Assembly: GCF_013409425.1 (NCBI RefSeq)
Contig: NZ_JACCAC010000001.1
Coordinates: 3,162,001 to 3,226,000, forward strand
DNA length: 64,000 bases
Direction of reading: 5' to 3'
Origin: Nocardioides perillae
GTDB lineage: Bacteria > Actinomycetota > Actinomycetes > Propionibacteriales > Nocardioidaceae
In this document: positions 1 to 8,278 of the stretch, in pieces
How positions within the stretch are numbered: the first letter of the stretch is position 1
Layout of the letters: each line of letters opens with the position of its first letter
The notes under the pieces: model-generated
What the model was told of the DNA's origin: nothing
Databases searched by the model: none
What the model saw: the letters and a program-made list of their open reading frames with translations, nothing else
Made by a program: the position numbers and the translations under genes

Positions 1-345
1 GCGCACGCTGATGCGGTCGCCGTCGACGGCCACCTCGAAGGACAGGCCCGGGAAGTCCTGCCGCGCACCGGTGGCACGCAGGTAGGTCTCGACGGCCGCG
101 CGGGCCGCACCGGCCTGCTGCCGCAGCCGGTCGTCGGGCACGCCCTGGGTGTAGACGTCGCTGCCGGTCGCCCCGCCGTCGGCCCCGGCGAGCGCGGCGC
201 CGTCGGCGAGGTTGGCGAGACCCTGGCGGTGGAGGTAGGCCGCGGAGGCGTCGACCACGACGGCCACCAGCATCATGAGCACGACCGCGAAGCCGACGAT
301 CAGCAGCGTCGTCTGCCCCGCCTCCGACCTACTCCTCCGCCGCAC
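1..345 (-). CDS. TadG-like pilus assembly protein (3' end outside window)
   Basis: Only the N-terminal 115 residues are present because the gene runs off the left edge. It starts at a GTG at 345 and reads MRRRSRSEAGQTTLLIVGF, then a single hydrophobic helix (about residues 11-29) ending in VVVDASAAYLHRQGLANLADGAALAGAD. This short basic leader, EAGQ motif, one membrane segment and Ala/Asp-rich stretch are typical of the Putative Flp pilus-assembly TadE/G-like family, whose members are minor pilins or outer-surface Tad components. The start overlaps the preceding TadE-like gene by 17 bases, so it is the last visible gene of the tad operon. The missing C-terminus prevents separating TadG from a shorter TadE/G-like protein. 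Confidence 0.75.
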   Translation of the reverse strand, partial: MRRRSRSEAGQTTLLIVGFAVVLMMLVAVVVDASAAYLHRQGLANLADGAALAGADGGATGSDVYTQGVPDDRLRQQAGAARAAVETYLRATGARQDFPGLSFEVAVDGDRISVR

Positions 346-814
346 CGGCACCGCCCCCCACCACGTTGAAGCGCCCCCGCGGCACCGTGTGAGTCGCGTC
401 GAGCGCGAACCGCGGGGCGCCGCCCCCGAGCGCGTCGGGCACGAGCGGCAGCTGCACGGACGACTCCACCACGACCGTGATCACCGCTCCCGGCTCGCGG
501 CAGCGGTCGGCGGGGGCGCAGCTGAAGCGCAGCCGCAGGTCGGCGCCGTCGAGCCGCTGGTCGGCGAGGGCCTGCAGCGCCGCGGCACGGGCGGCGCGCT
601 CGCCGGCGGCGTCGGTGTCGGCGACGGCGTACGCCCGGCCCGCGGCGCGCGCTGCTGCGCTGACCGCGAAGGCGCCCCGCTGGACCTCGAAGACCGAGAG
701 CATGACGTAGACCAGGGGGACGAGCAGCAGGATGCCGAGCCACACCAGCTCGACCAGGACCGTGCCGCGCTCGTCGCGCCGACCCGGGCCTCCCGGCGTA
801 CGCCGGGTGGTCAC
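329..814 (-). CDS. TadE-like minor pilin
   Basis: 161 residues from a GTG start at 814. The start is chosen because the upstream TadE-like gene ends inside it (GTGA overlap), a translational-coupling arrangement. After a basic N-terminus the protein reads DERGTVLVELVWLGILLLV, a single N-terminal membrane helix preceded by the TadE-type G-T-x-x-x-E pattern, where the Glu corresponds to the conserved pilin Glu. The remainder is a periplasm-facing domain with a Cys pair (SCAPADRC). By family knowledge TadE-like pseudopilins are processed by the prepilin peptidase and support Flp pilus assembly. It is co-transcribed with tadA-tadB-tadC upstream. Confidence 0.8.
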   Translation of the reverse strand: MTTRRTPGGPGRRDERGTVLVELVWLGILLLVPLVYVMLSVFEVQRGAFAVSAAARAAGRAYAVADTDAAGERAARAAALQALADQRLDGADLRLRFSCAPADRCREPGAVITVVVESSVQLPLVPDALGGGAPRFALDATHTVPRGRFNVVGGGAGAAEE

Positions 815-1209
815 GGCGCGACCTCCTCGACGGCGCTGCCGCTGACGGTCAGCGCGACGCCGGGACCCCACAGCCCCAGGGGCGGCACGACAGCCCGCAC
901 CGTGACGACGACGCCCGGCGCGCCCCCGACCGACCCCGTCGAGGCAGTGACGTCGCGCGCGAAGCGGCCGGTGAGGGCGCCCTCGATCTCGGCGCGCGTG
1001 CGGGCGACGCCGTCGCCCGGGCCGCGGTCGAGGGTCGCGGCGTGGCGCGCCCCCTCGGAGGCGGCGGAGGTGAGCGTGTTGCGCACGTGGAGCACGAGCC
1101 CGACCTGCACGATGCCGAGGACGAGCGGGATGAGCACGACCAGGGCCAGGACGAAGTCGACGACGGCGGAGCCGCGGTCGCCGTGCGGGGGCGTCGCGGT
1201 CTCAGCCAC
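811..1209 (-). CDS. TadE-like minor pilin
   Basis: 132 residues. The motif DRGSAVVDFVLALVVLIPLVLGI near residue 11 is a classic TadE-type N-terminal helix (G-S-A-x-x-D-F, with Asp in the position usually occupied by Glu). It is followed by HVRNTLTSAASEGARHAA, the Ala/Ser-rich segment conserved in this family. Stop and next start overlap as GTGA at 811-814, and the 5' end overlaps the small upstream gene by 8 bases, so expression is tightly coupled. Likely a membrane-anchored minor pilin or pseudopilin of the Tad secretion machine. Confidence 0.82.
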   Translation of the reverse strand: MAETATPPHGDRGSAVVDFVLALVVLIPLVLGIVQVGLVLHVRNTLTSAASEGARHAATLDRGPGDGVARTRAEIEGALTGRFARDVTASTGSVGGAPGVVVTVRAVVPPLGLWGPGVALTVSGSAVEEVAP

Positions 1210-1426
1210 CGCTGACCGAGGACAGCGCGGAGCGCAGCATCGCGTTGAGCTCCTCGCGCGCGAGGCCCCAGATGCCGCCGACGAGGCCGGCGGTCATGAC
1301 CGTGATCAGCACCCAGCCGGGCACGTCGCCGCGCTCGTCGCGCACCCGGTGGCCCAGCGCCAGGCGGGTGCGGAGGGCGAGCAGGGCGACGGCGCCCAGG
1401 AGCAGGTGCAAGCGGGTGTGCGGCAT
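1202..1426 (-). CDS. Small pilin-like membrane peptide of the tad operon
   Basis: 74 residues with a good Shine-Dalgarno (GAGAGGAA) before the ATG at 1426. The protein has a short hydrophobic N-terminal stretch, then RDERGDVPGWVLITVMTAG, a second hydrophobic helix, and a Gly-Gly C-terminus. Size, the Gly-Asp preceding a hydrophobic helix, and its place between tadC and tadE suggest the Flp major pilin or a pilin-like subunit. It lacks the usual Glu five residues after the processing Gly, so prepilin peptidase processing cannot be assumed. No other Flp pilin gene is visible in the window. Confidence 0.6.
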   Translation of the reverse strand: MPHTRLHLLLGAVALLALRTRLALGHRVRDERGDVPGWVLITVMTAGLVGGIWGLAREELNAMLRSALSSVSGG

Positions 1427-1446
1427 GAGGGTTCCTCTCGGGCGGG

Positions 1447-2388
1447 TCAGGGTGTGGTGAGGCTGAGCCCGACGACGCCGGGCCAGAAGGCGAAGAGCAC
1501 GGTGACCGGCAGCACGAGGAAGATGACGGGGACCATCATCAGCACCTCCTTGCGCGCGGCGGTCTCGATGAGCTCGCGGCGGCCGGCCTCGCGCACGTCG
1601 GCCGCCTGCGCGTGGAGCACGTCGGCCAGCGGAGTGCCCCGCTCGACCGAGACCGCGATCCCCTGCGCGAAGCGCGCGACCAGCGGCAGCCCGGTCGTCG
1701 CGGCGAGCCGGTCGAAGGCCGCACCGACGGGCTCGCCGGTGCGGATGGCGGCGAGCACCGTGGCGAGGTCGCGTGCGAGGTCGCCGCGGGTGCGGCGTAC
1801 GACGCGGTCGAGCGCAGCGACCGGGCCCTCCCCGGCGGCGACGGCCAGCGCGAGCAGCTCGGCGACGGTGGGGAACTCGGTGAGGATGCGGCGCTCCCGG
1901 GCGCGCACCTGGCTGGTCAACCAGGTGTCGCGGGCCAGGACGCCGGTGGCGCCGGCGGCCAGGCAGAGCACGAGGGTGCCGACGGAGCCGGTGGGATCGG
2001 CGAGCGCCTCGAGCACGCCGAGGGTGGCCGCCGCGGCGAAGGCGCTGAGTCCCCACAGCACCTGCTGCACCCGGAACTCGTGGACCGTCACGTCCAGGCC
2101 CGCACGCGCGAGCCGTCGCCGCACCGACGCGGCGCCGCCCAGCACCCGGTCGACCGTGTCGGCCGCGGCCCGCAGCACCGGCCCGAAGACACCCGCGGCG
2201 GCGGTGACGGGCGAGGGTCCCGACGCACCGGTGACCGCGGTCCGGCCGACCTGGGGCAGGTCGCGCACGTAGGGCAGCACGCGGAGGGCGAGCTGGGGAC
2301 GCCGCACCACGGCCACCCGGCCCACGACCAGCAGCACCCCCACGCCGGCGAGGCCGCCGAGGAGCGCGCCCCACACCGCCGGGGTCAC
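1447..2388 (-). CDS. tadC: TadC-like type II secretion F-domain membrane protein
   Basis: 313 residues from a GTG start at 2388, which contains the stop of tadB (GTGA). An N-terminal helix (VWGALLGGLAGVGVLLVV) is followed by a cytoplasmic region, two closely spaced helices near residues 125-165, and the T2SSF-type segment LTEFPTVAELLALAVAAGEGPVAALDRV. A C-terminal pair of helices ends VIFLVLPVTVLFAFWPGVV. The GF domain (PF00482 type) forms the inner-membrane platform on which the TadA ATPase acts. Second of two paralogous platform proteins, after TadB. Role assigned from operon position and the GEP-containing T2SSF signature. Confidence 0.88.
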   Translation of the reverse strand: MTPAVWGALLGGLAGVGVLLVVGRVAVVRRPQLALRVLPYVRDLPQVGRTAVTGASGPSPVTAAAGVFGPVLRAAADTVDRVLGGAASVRRRLARAGLDVTVHEFRVQQVLWGLSAFAAAATLGVLEALADPTGSVGTLVLCLAAGATGVLARDTWLTSQVRARERRILTEFPTVAELLALAVAAGEGPVAALDRVVRRTRGDLARDLATVLAAIRTGEPVGAAFDRLAATTGLPLVARFAQGIAVSVERGTPLADVLHAQAADVREAGRRELIETAARKEVLMMVPVIFLVLPVTVLFAFWPGVVGLSLTTP

Positions 2389-3239
2389 GAGAGGATCCGC
2401 CGCTCGGTGGGCAGCCGGCCGATGCGCATCATCAGCCGGTAGGCAACGACGCAGGTGCCGGCACCGAAGGCGAGGATCACGACCCCCGTGCCGGAGGAGT
2501 AGCGCGAGATGACCTCGGGCTGGAAGGAGAGGACGAGCAGCACCAGCCAGGGAGCGGCCACTGCGAGCCGCGCGCCGTTGACGGTCCACGCCTGACGCGA
2601 CTCCATCTCGGAGCGGGTGCGTGCGTCGTCGCGCAGGTAGCCCGACAGGTTGCGCAGCAGCCGGCCGAGCTCGCCGCCGCCGACCTCGCGCGCGATGCGC
2701 AGGCCCTCCACGACCCGGTCGCCCACCGGGTCGGCGAGGCGCTCCTTCAGCCGGTCCAGCGACTCGGCGAAGCGACCGCTGACCTGGTAGTCCAGGGCGA
2801 ATGCCGCGAACGGCTCGCGCAGCGGCTCCGGCCCGCGCACCGCCAGCCCGGCCAGCGCCTCGGGCAGCGACAGACCCGCCCGCACGGCGGAGGCGAGGTG
2901 GTCGACCGCCTCCGGCCACACCTCGGCGAACTCGCGCTGCCGGCGACGGGCGCGGGAGGAGACCAGCGCGACGGGGAGGTACGCCGCCAGGGCAGCGAAG
3001 GTCAGGGCCACCGGCGGGGTGCGCGAGACCGCCTGGACGAGGAGCCCGCTCACCGCGCCCAGCACCGCGCAGAGCACGAGCAGGCCGCTCGCCGACACCT
3101 GCGCCATGCCGGCGGACGAGAGCAGCCGGGTCAGCCGACCCGGCGGGCGGGGCCCGCGGGCCGGCTGGCGCGGCCACGCGACGGTCGACCAGATCAGCAG
3201 CAGGCCGACGCCGACCCCGAGACCGAGCACCACGCCCAT
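2385..3239 (-). CDS. tadB: TadB-like type II secretion F-domain membrane protein
   Basis: 284 residues; the ATG at 3237-3239 overlaps the tadA stop (TGATG). Membrane helices occur at the N-terminus (about 3-20), around 50-90 (two helices) and near the C-terminus (about 224-275). The cytoplasmic domain FAEVWPEAVDHLASAVRAG with LSLPEALAGLA and EVGGGELGRLLRNLS is the T2SSF signature. It is the inner-membrane platform partner of TadA and TadC for Flp pilus polymerisation. Position directly after tadA is the canonical order. Confidence 0.88.
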   Translation of the reverse strand: MGVVLGLGVGVGLLLIWSTVAWPRQPARGPRPPGRLTRLLSSAGMAQVSASGLLVLCAVLGAVSGLLVQAVSRTPPVALTFAALAAYLPVALVSSRARRRQREFAEVWPEAVDHLASAVRAGLSLPEALAGLAVRGPEPLREPFAAFALDYQVSGRFAESLDRLKERLADPVGDRVVEGLRIAREVGGGELGRLLRNLSGYLRDDARTRSEMESRQAWTVNGARLAVAAPWLVLLVLSFQPEVISRYSSGTGVVILAFGAGTCVVAYRLMMRIGRLPTERRILS

Positions 3240-4525
3240 CAGCCGTCGCCCGCCAGGATCCGGTGCACGTCGAGACCCAGGCGCTCGAAGCGGTCGAGGC
3301 GCGGGGGCATCCCGCCCATGCGGCGCAGCTCGCCCCCCTGGCGCGCGAAAACCTCCTCGGCCTCGATCACGTCGGACTCGCTGCGCCCCGGCACCGCGAC
3401 GACCTCCTCCACCCGGCGGGTGCCACCGGGGTCGACCCCCAGGTGCACCACGAGGTCGACGGAGCTCGCGACGGTCGGCACGACGAAGCGCGCCGAGATG
3501 TTCTCGCCCGCGAGCAGCGGCAGGGTGCACATCTTGACCAGCGCCTCGCGCGCGGAGTTGGCGTGGAGCGTGCACATGCCGGGGAGCCCGGCGTTGAGCG
3601 CGAGCAGGAGGTCGAGGCACTCCTCGGCGCGCACCTCGCCCACGATGAGGCGGGAGGGCCGCATGCGCAGGCTCTCCTTGACGAGGTCGCGCAGCCGGAT
3701 CTCGCCGGTGCCCTGATGGCCGGACTGCCGCGTCTGGAGCGGCACCCAGTCGGGGTGCGGGAAGCGGAGCTCGAAGACCTCCTCGGCGCTCACCACCCGC
3801 TCCCCGCCGGGGATGGCGGCCGCCAGGCAGTTGAGCATCGTGGTCTTGCCGGCCTGGGTGCCGCCCGCGACCAGGATGTTGAGCCCGGCGCGGACCGACG
3901 CCTCGAGGAACCGAGCCGCCGTCGGCGTCAGGCTGCCGAGCTCGACCAGGTCGGAGAGCCGCGCTGCCTTGAGCACGAACTTGCGGATGTTGACGGCCGA
4001 GAAGCCCCTGCTGATGCCCTCGAGCACCACGTGGAGGCGGTGGCCGTCGGGCAGCATCGCGTCGACGAACGGCTGGCTGATGTCGATGCGCCGCCCGCTC
4101 GACTTCAGCATCCGCTCGACCAGCTCGTCGACCTGTGCCCGGGTGAGCACGGTGTTGGTCAGCTCGTGGCGGCCCTGCCGGGCCACGAAGACGCGGCTGG
4201 GGTCGTTGATCCACACCTCCTCGACGGTCGGGTCGTCGAGGTAGGGCTGCAGCGCACCGAACCCGGACACCCGCGCCAGCAGCTCGGAGACCAGCGCCGC
4301 CGGGTCGCCCACCGGCAGGACCGTGCCGGTCAGGCTGAGCTCGTCGTGCTCGCGCACCACGGTCTCGGCGATGCGCCGCACCGCGCCCGACTCCCGCTGC
4401 GGGTCGACGCCCTCGCGGCGTACGCGCTCGCGCACGCGCTGGTCGAGCACGGAGACGAGGTCACCGCCGAGCACGCGGGCGTCGGCGGACCCCGAGGTGT
4501 GCGTGAGCGACACGGTGCCCCCCAT
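3239..4525 (-). CDS. tadA: TadA/CpaF-type pilus assembly ATPase
   Basis: 428 residues from ATG 4525. It is a type II/IV secretion ATPase (VirB11/CpaF family) that powers Flp pilus extrusion. Visible motifs: an N-terminal domain ending with VEEVWINDPSRVFVARQG; Walker A GGTQAGKTT (about residues 221-229); an Asp-box-like AEEVFELRF; Walker B LIVGEVRAEE; and the His-box CTLHANSA. Length is normal for the family. It is first in the operon; a candidate -10 (TAGCGT at 4555-4560, minus strand) would give a leader of roughly 20 bases. An internal GTG (VSLTH, four codons on) is an alternative start. No tadZ/cpaE lies directly upstream; a CpaE-like gene is found at 36620-37996. Confidence 0.93.
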   Translation of the reverse strand: MGGTVSLTHTSGSADARVLGGDLVSVLDQRVRERVRREGVDPQRESGAVRRIAETVVREHDELSLTGTVLPVGDPAALVSELLARVSGFGALQPYLDDPTVEEVWINDPSRVFVARQGRHELTNTVLTRAQVDELVERMLKSSGRRIDISQPFVDAMLPDGHRLHVVLEGISRGFSAVNIRKFVLKAARLSDLVELGSLTPTAARFLEASVRAGLNILVAGGTQAGKTTMLNCLAAAIPGGERVVSAEEVFELRFPHPDWVPLQTRQSGHQGTGEIRLRDLVKESLRMRPSRLIVGEVRAEECLDLLLALNAGLPGMCTLHANSAREALVKMCTLPLLAGENISARFVVPTVASSVDLVVHLGVDPGGTRRVEEVVAVPGRSESDVIEAEEVFARQGGELRRMGGMPPRLDRFERLGLDVHRILAGDG

Positions 4526-4554
4526 GGCCCGAGCGGTTGGACTGGCAGAGCAGG

Positions 4555-4560
4555 ACGCTA
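4555..4560 (-). promoter_or_regulatory. Candidate -10 of the tad operon
   Basis: On the minus strand this reads TAGCGT, matching the TANNNT -10 seen before many genes in this window. It lies 29 bases upstream of the tadA ATG and downstream (in the transcription sense) of the palindrome at 4681-4728. No convincing -35 is visible. Confidence 0.35.
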
Positions 4561-4680
4561 CGACAACCCCTGCGGGTGGACCAGACCTGTTCCAGCACCC
4601 TGTGGACAACCGCGTCCCAGGAGTCGCGCGGGGACCCACGAGGCACTCCCGTCACGCGCCGCGGCCCCTCCTTCCCAAGC

Positions 4681-4728
4681 GTCCGCGTCGCTTCCCCAGG
4701 GCTCGAGCCCTGGGGAAGCGACGCGGAC
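4681..4728. terminator. Perfect 48-bp palindrome (hairpin, probable terminator)
   Basis: Bases 4681-4704 are the exact reverse complement of 4705-4728: 24 bp per arm, no mismatch and no unpaired spacer. The centre is CTCGAG and the arms contain CTTCCCCAGGG and CGCGTCG. It sits 6 bases past the stop of the gene at 4735-5334 and about 155 bases before tadA. As RNA it would form a very stable hairpin without a U-tract, consistent with an intrinsic-type terminator separating the hydrolase operon from the tad operon. A dimeric protein-binding site is an alternative. Confidence 0.7.
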
Positions 4729-4734
4729 ACCGCG

Positions 4735-5334
4735 TTACACGGGGCCGGGCGGGGGGCCGACGGGGGCGGCGGGGGCGGCGGGGGCGGCGGCGCGGCCGAC
4801 GCGGGCGAGGAGCAGCAGGAACAGCACGAAGACGATCAGCAGGCACAGGCCGACGACGAGCGCGAGGACGCCGACGCCCGGCTCGAGGACGGCCAGCAGC
4901 AGCAGCGCCACCAGCACGACGGTGAGCCCCAGGTCGGCCCAGCGCAGCTGGTCGGCCGCGACGGCCTCGTCGCGCACCAGCGCGCGCACGGCCGTGCAGA
5001 CGGCGAAGACGAAGACGGTCGTCGCCGCGGTGTCGAGGGCGCCGAGCAGCCCCAGGTCGGTCGCGAGGACCCCTGGCACCGACACCAGCAGGCACACCAC
5101 GCTCGCGGCCGTGGCCACCGTGAAGGCGCGGTGCAGCCCCGCGAGCCGGCTCACCACCACGACCGCCACCACCCAGCCGACGGGGTCGGGCAGCACGTCG
5201 AACCCGTCGAAGCGCAGGTCGACCAGCACCACCAGGAGACCGAAGGCCATCGTCCGCAGCGGCGCGAGCCGCGGGTCGACCCCACCGACCCCTCCCACGC
5301 CGGCGACCCCACCGAGCCCGCCGACGCCGCTCAC
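4735..5334 (-). CDS. Polytopic membrane protein of unknown function
   Basis: 199 residues from GTG 5334, which overlaps the stop of the secreted hydrolase gene (GTGA). It begins with a Gly/Val-rich stretch, then RLAPLRTMAFGLLVVLVDLRFDGFDVLPDPVGWVVAVVVV, followed by about five hydrophobic helices and a tail of Ala-Pro-Ala repeats (encoded by the GGGGGCGGC triplet-rich run at about 4757-4795). I do not recognise a named family. The coupled start suggests a role tied to the upstream hydrolase, but the sequence does not reveal it. A later start at the Met of TMAFGLL is possible. Confidence 0.7.
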   Translation of the reverse strand: MSGVGGLGGVAGVGGVGGVDPRLAPLRTMAFGLLVVLVDLRFDGFDVLPDPVGWVVAVVVVSRLAGLHRAFTVATAASVVCLLVSVPGVLATDLGLLGALDTAATTVFVFAVCTAVRALVRDEAVAADQLRWADLGLTVVLVALLLLAVLEPGVGVLALVVGLCLLIVFVLFLLLLARVGRAAAPAAPAAPVGPPPGPV

Positions 5335-8162
5335 GAGGCACCCCCCGAGGCGCGTACGACGCCCGTGCGGGACACCACGCGCGCCGGCGTGCCCGCGCCC
5401 CCGATGCGGATCCGCACCCCGACGTCCTCGCGACCCTCGGCGCGGCCGTCGCGGCGGGTGGGCAGGGTGAGCACGGCCGCGCTCGGCCGGCCGGCGGGCC
5501 CGAGGAACTCGCCGAGGAACAGCAGCGAGCGGCCCAGCGACCGGCCGGGGTCGAGCCGCACCCGGTCGCGCAGGAACTCGCGCGGCACGTCGGCCTGCCG
5601 CAGCGGCGCGCCGGGGCCGGGCACGAAGCGGGCCTGCACCGGCAGCAGGTAGTCGAGCGGCCCGGCCACCGCGACCCGCCACCGCAGGGCGCGGCCCTCG
5701 TCGACCACCGCGCGCACCGGGGTCACCGTGACCCGCGGCGTCGGGTCGTCGTCGAGCACCACCAGGCGACCGGTGTGCTGGGCGGTCATGAGACCGCGCA
5801 CCGCGAAGGCGAACAGCCCGAAGCGCTGTTCGGGCAGGTCGTCGGCCACGTCGGCGCGGTAGGGCCAGCGCACGACCCCCGAGGTCTGCCCAGCAGCCAC
5901 GTCGACCGTGACGGTCGTGAGTCCCGAGCGGCGGCCGTCACCGCTGACGACCGTGAAGCGGCCCGGCCGCTCGAGCACGCCAGCGACCGTGAACGGCACC
6001 TCCGCGACCGCGGACCCGGGGGCGCCGGAGCCGTCACCCTCCACCACCCGCACGGTGCCGAGCGAGACGACGGGCCCGCGCAGCGGCGAGGCGGGCGGCA
6101 GCGCGGCAGCGCCCTCAGCCACCGCCGCGACGTCGAGCACCCACACCCGCCCGCGCGCGGAGCGGGCGACGAGCTCGACCGAGCGGATCGCGGCCAGGTC
6201 GACGCCGCTGACTGCGGCCAGGTCGACGCGCAGCACCTGCGCCCAGTGCTTGCCGAGCGCGTAGTCGCCGCGCGGCAGCGCCGGCACCGCCCCGCCGACC
6301 GGGTCGACCTCGACCGAGGCCCCGGCGGCGTCCGTCAGCCGCACGCCGAGCAGGGCGTCGGGCCGCGACGGGTCGGCGACCGTGCGCAGGTCGAGCCAGC
6401 GCCGGCCCGTGGTGTCGAGGGGAGCACCGAGGACGAGGCCGCCGCGCGCCCCGGCCTGCGACCACGCCAGCTCCAGCGCGCGCACCGGCGGGACGCCGCT
6501 GCCGGTGCTGGGCCAGTGCGGCGCCGCGACCTCGGTGGCTGCGCGCCCGCACAGCGCGGCCGGGCCCTGCAGCTCGGTGCGACCGGTGCACAGCTGCACC
6601 ACCGCTCCCCCGGCCGGCTCCGCGAGCACCGCGTCGAGCCCGGGGCGCACCAGCAGCCGCCCGCCGCCCAGCGCGTGCGCCCGCACGTCGGCGTCGCCCG
6701 CCGAGGCCACCGACGTGGCGGTGCCGTCGACCAGCGGCAGCACCGCGGCCGCAGCCGCCGGGTCCGTCGCGACGCCGCCCGTGAAGAGACGGGCCGCCGC
6801 GGCGACGTACGTCGCGCCGACGGCACGCTGCGCCGCCGGCCGCAGCCGCTCGGGGTGGCGGCGCCCGCAGGTCGCGTCCGGGTCACCGGCCCAGTCGTCG
6901 AAGGCCGGGGCGGCCGCGAGTCCAGGGGTCCACTCGGCGTTGAAGTAGTTGTGGTTGGCGCCCATCACCAGCAGCGAGGCGTGCAGCGCGGTGTCGCCGA
7001 CGTCGAGGTCGCGGGCGCGGTCGGTCCACAGCTGGCCCTGCAGGTCGCTGACGTCGCCGTCGCAGTGCGGCAGCAGCGTCACGCTCGACACGTGCGGCAC
7101 CGCCTGTGCCGCGAAGTCGGTGGGCGCGAGCAGCGCCAGCCCTGCGACCGACCAAGGCGCGTCGGCGGGCAGGTCGAGCGCGGTGCGCGCCACGCCCTCG
7201 CCGCCGCGGCTGTGGCCGACGAGCACGACCCGCGAAAGGTCCACGGCGCGCCCCTCGGCGGCCCACCGCACCCAGGCGTCGAGGTGGTGGCGCACCAGCG
7301 CGGAGCGCGCGCCCGCGCCGCCGTCGCGCAACCAGCCGTCCTGCGCGTTGACGCCGTCGGCGCCGATGCTGACGGTGACGTAGCCCTGCGAGGCCAGCAG
7401 CCGCTGCGTCTGCTCGTAGCCACGCAGGCTCGGCACCTGCTCGGTGCCGCGCGGGCAGGGCCACCCCACCACGAAGCGGTCGGGCCGGCGCGGGTCGTGG
7501 CACCACGCGTGCCGCCCGTGCAGGAAGACCACCAGCGGCGCGTCGGCGCTCGGCTGGGCCGGCTCCACCACGTGGCCCTCGACCTCGACGGGGCGGCGCA
7601 TCCCCGCCACCCGCAGCCGCGGCAGCTCGTAGTCGCTCACCACCACCGCCGCCTCCCCCGGCACCCCGGGGTCGACCGGGGCCGGGGTGGTGGCGGGCCG
7701 GGTCGTGCCCGCGCCCGCGCGCCCTGCAGGCGCACGCCGCGCCGCCCGGTCGTCGCGTCCGCGCTCGTCGAGCCGGTCGCCCGACAGCACCACGTCGAGC
7801 GCGGCCGGGTCGGGGGCGTCGGGCTGCTCGAGCACCGCGGTCACGGTGCGGCCGTCGGGCGCGACCAGCGCCGGCACCCGGAGGTCGGCCGGGCCGACGA
7901 CCTCGGGCCGGGCCGCGCCGACCGGCAGGGCACGCGGCGCGCGCCAGACGACCTGCCAGCGCTGCGCGCCGACCTGCGCGACCAGCCAGCCGTCTGCCGA
8001 CGAGCGCCGCCCGGGCTCTGCGGGCGAGGCGACCGCAGCGGTCGGGGCGCCCGACGCCCCGGCGCCGGCCGACGGCGCGACGGGCCCCAGCGCGACCCTG
8101 CCGGTGAGCACGCCGGCGAGCGCTGCGGTGAGCGCGGCGGTGAGCCTGGACGAGCGGCGCAT
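5331..8162 (-). CDS. Large secreted alpha/beta hydrolase with Calx-beta-like C-terminal region
   Basis: 943 residues with a Sec-type signal sequence (MRRSSR followed by a hydrophobic stretch to about residue 28). An Ala/Pro/Arg-rich linker precedes the hydrolase domain (about 190-480), which contains VVFLHGRHAW (oxyanion loop), the nucleophile elbow GHSRGG with Ser318, LPHCDGDVSDLQG (candidate acid), and GANHNYFN (candidate His). The C-terminal half is beta-rich, and the part around VVEGDGSGAPGSA to VVLDDDPTP resembles a Calx-beta repeat. The substrate is unknown; esterase or polyester/lipid hydrolysis is plausible. An AGGAG ribosome site precedes the ATG and a TAGGCT -10 lies at 8211-8216 (minus). 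Confidence 0.82.
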   Translation of the reverse strand: MRRSSRLTAALTAALAGVLTGRVALGPVAPSAGAGASGAPTAAVASPAEPGRRSSADGWLVAQVGAQRWQVVWRAPRALPVGAARPEVVGPADLRVPALVAPDGRTVTAVLEQPDAPDPAALDVVLSGDRLDERGRDDRAARRAPAGRAGAGTTRPATTPAPVDPGVPGEAAVVVSDYELPRLRVAGMRRPVEVEGHVVEPAQPSADAPLVVFLHGRHAWCHDPRRPDRFVVGWPCPRGTEQVPSLRGYEQTQRLLASQGYVTVSIGADGVNAQDGWLRDGGAGARSALVRHHLDAWVRWAAEGRAVDLSRVVLVGHSRGGEGVARTALDLPADAPWSVAGLALLAPTDFAAQAVPHVSSVTLLPHCDGDVSDLQGQLWTDRARDLDVGDTALHASLLVMGANHNYFNAEWTPGLAAAPAFDDWAGDPDATCGRRHPERLRPAAQRAVGATYVAAAARLFTGGVATDPAAAAAVLPLVDGTATSVASAGDADVRAHALGGGRLLVRPGLDAVLAEPAGGAVVQLCTGRTELQGPAALCGRAATEVAAPHWPSTGSGVPPVRALELAWSQAGARGGLVLGAPLDTTGRRWLDLRTVADPSRPDALLGVRLTDAAGASVEVDPVGGAVPALPRGDYALGKHWAQVLRVDLAAVSGVDLAAIRSVELVARSARGRVWVLDVAAVAEGAAALPPASPLRGPVVSLGTVRVVEGDGSGAPGSAVAEVPFTVAGVLERPGRFTVVSGDGRRSGLTTVTVDVAAGQTSGVVRWPYRADVADDLPEQRFGLFAFAVRGLMTAQHTGRLVVLDDDPTPRVTVTPVRAVVDEGRALRWRVAVAGPLDYLLPVQARFVPGPGAPLRQADVPREFLRDRVRLDPGRSLGRSLLFLGEFLGPAGRPSAAVLTLPTRRDGRAEGREDVGVRIRIGGAGTPARVVSRTGVVRASGGAS

Positions 8163-8210
8163 CGGCGCTCCTGGGTGACGGGCGCGACCCCCCGTGGACC
8201 GCCGAGGTCG

Positions 8211-8216
8211 AGCCTA
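8211..8216 (-). promoter_or_regulatory. Candidate -10 for the secreted hydrolase gene
   Basis: The minus strand reads TAGGCT about 49 bases before the hydrolase ATG at 8162. This gene, unlike many here, has a real leader and an AGGAG Shine-Dalgarno. Confidence 0.4.
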
Positions 8217-8278
8217 GGGCCTTCGCGCCCCCCGCGGGGCCGCTCGCCGCACTCCGCGGCCAGGCGGCCTCACTGACC

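Noticed and set aside
4757-4795. GGGGGCGGC triplet run as a regulatory repeat
   Set aside because: It encodes the Ala-Pro tail of the membrane protein at 4735-5334; no sign of another role.
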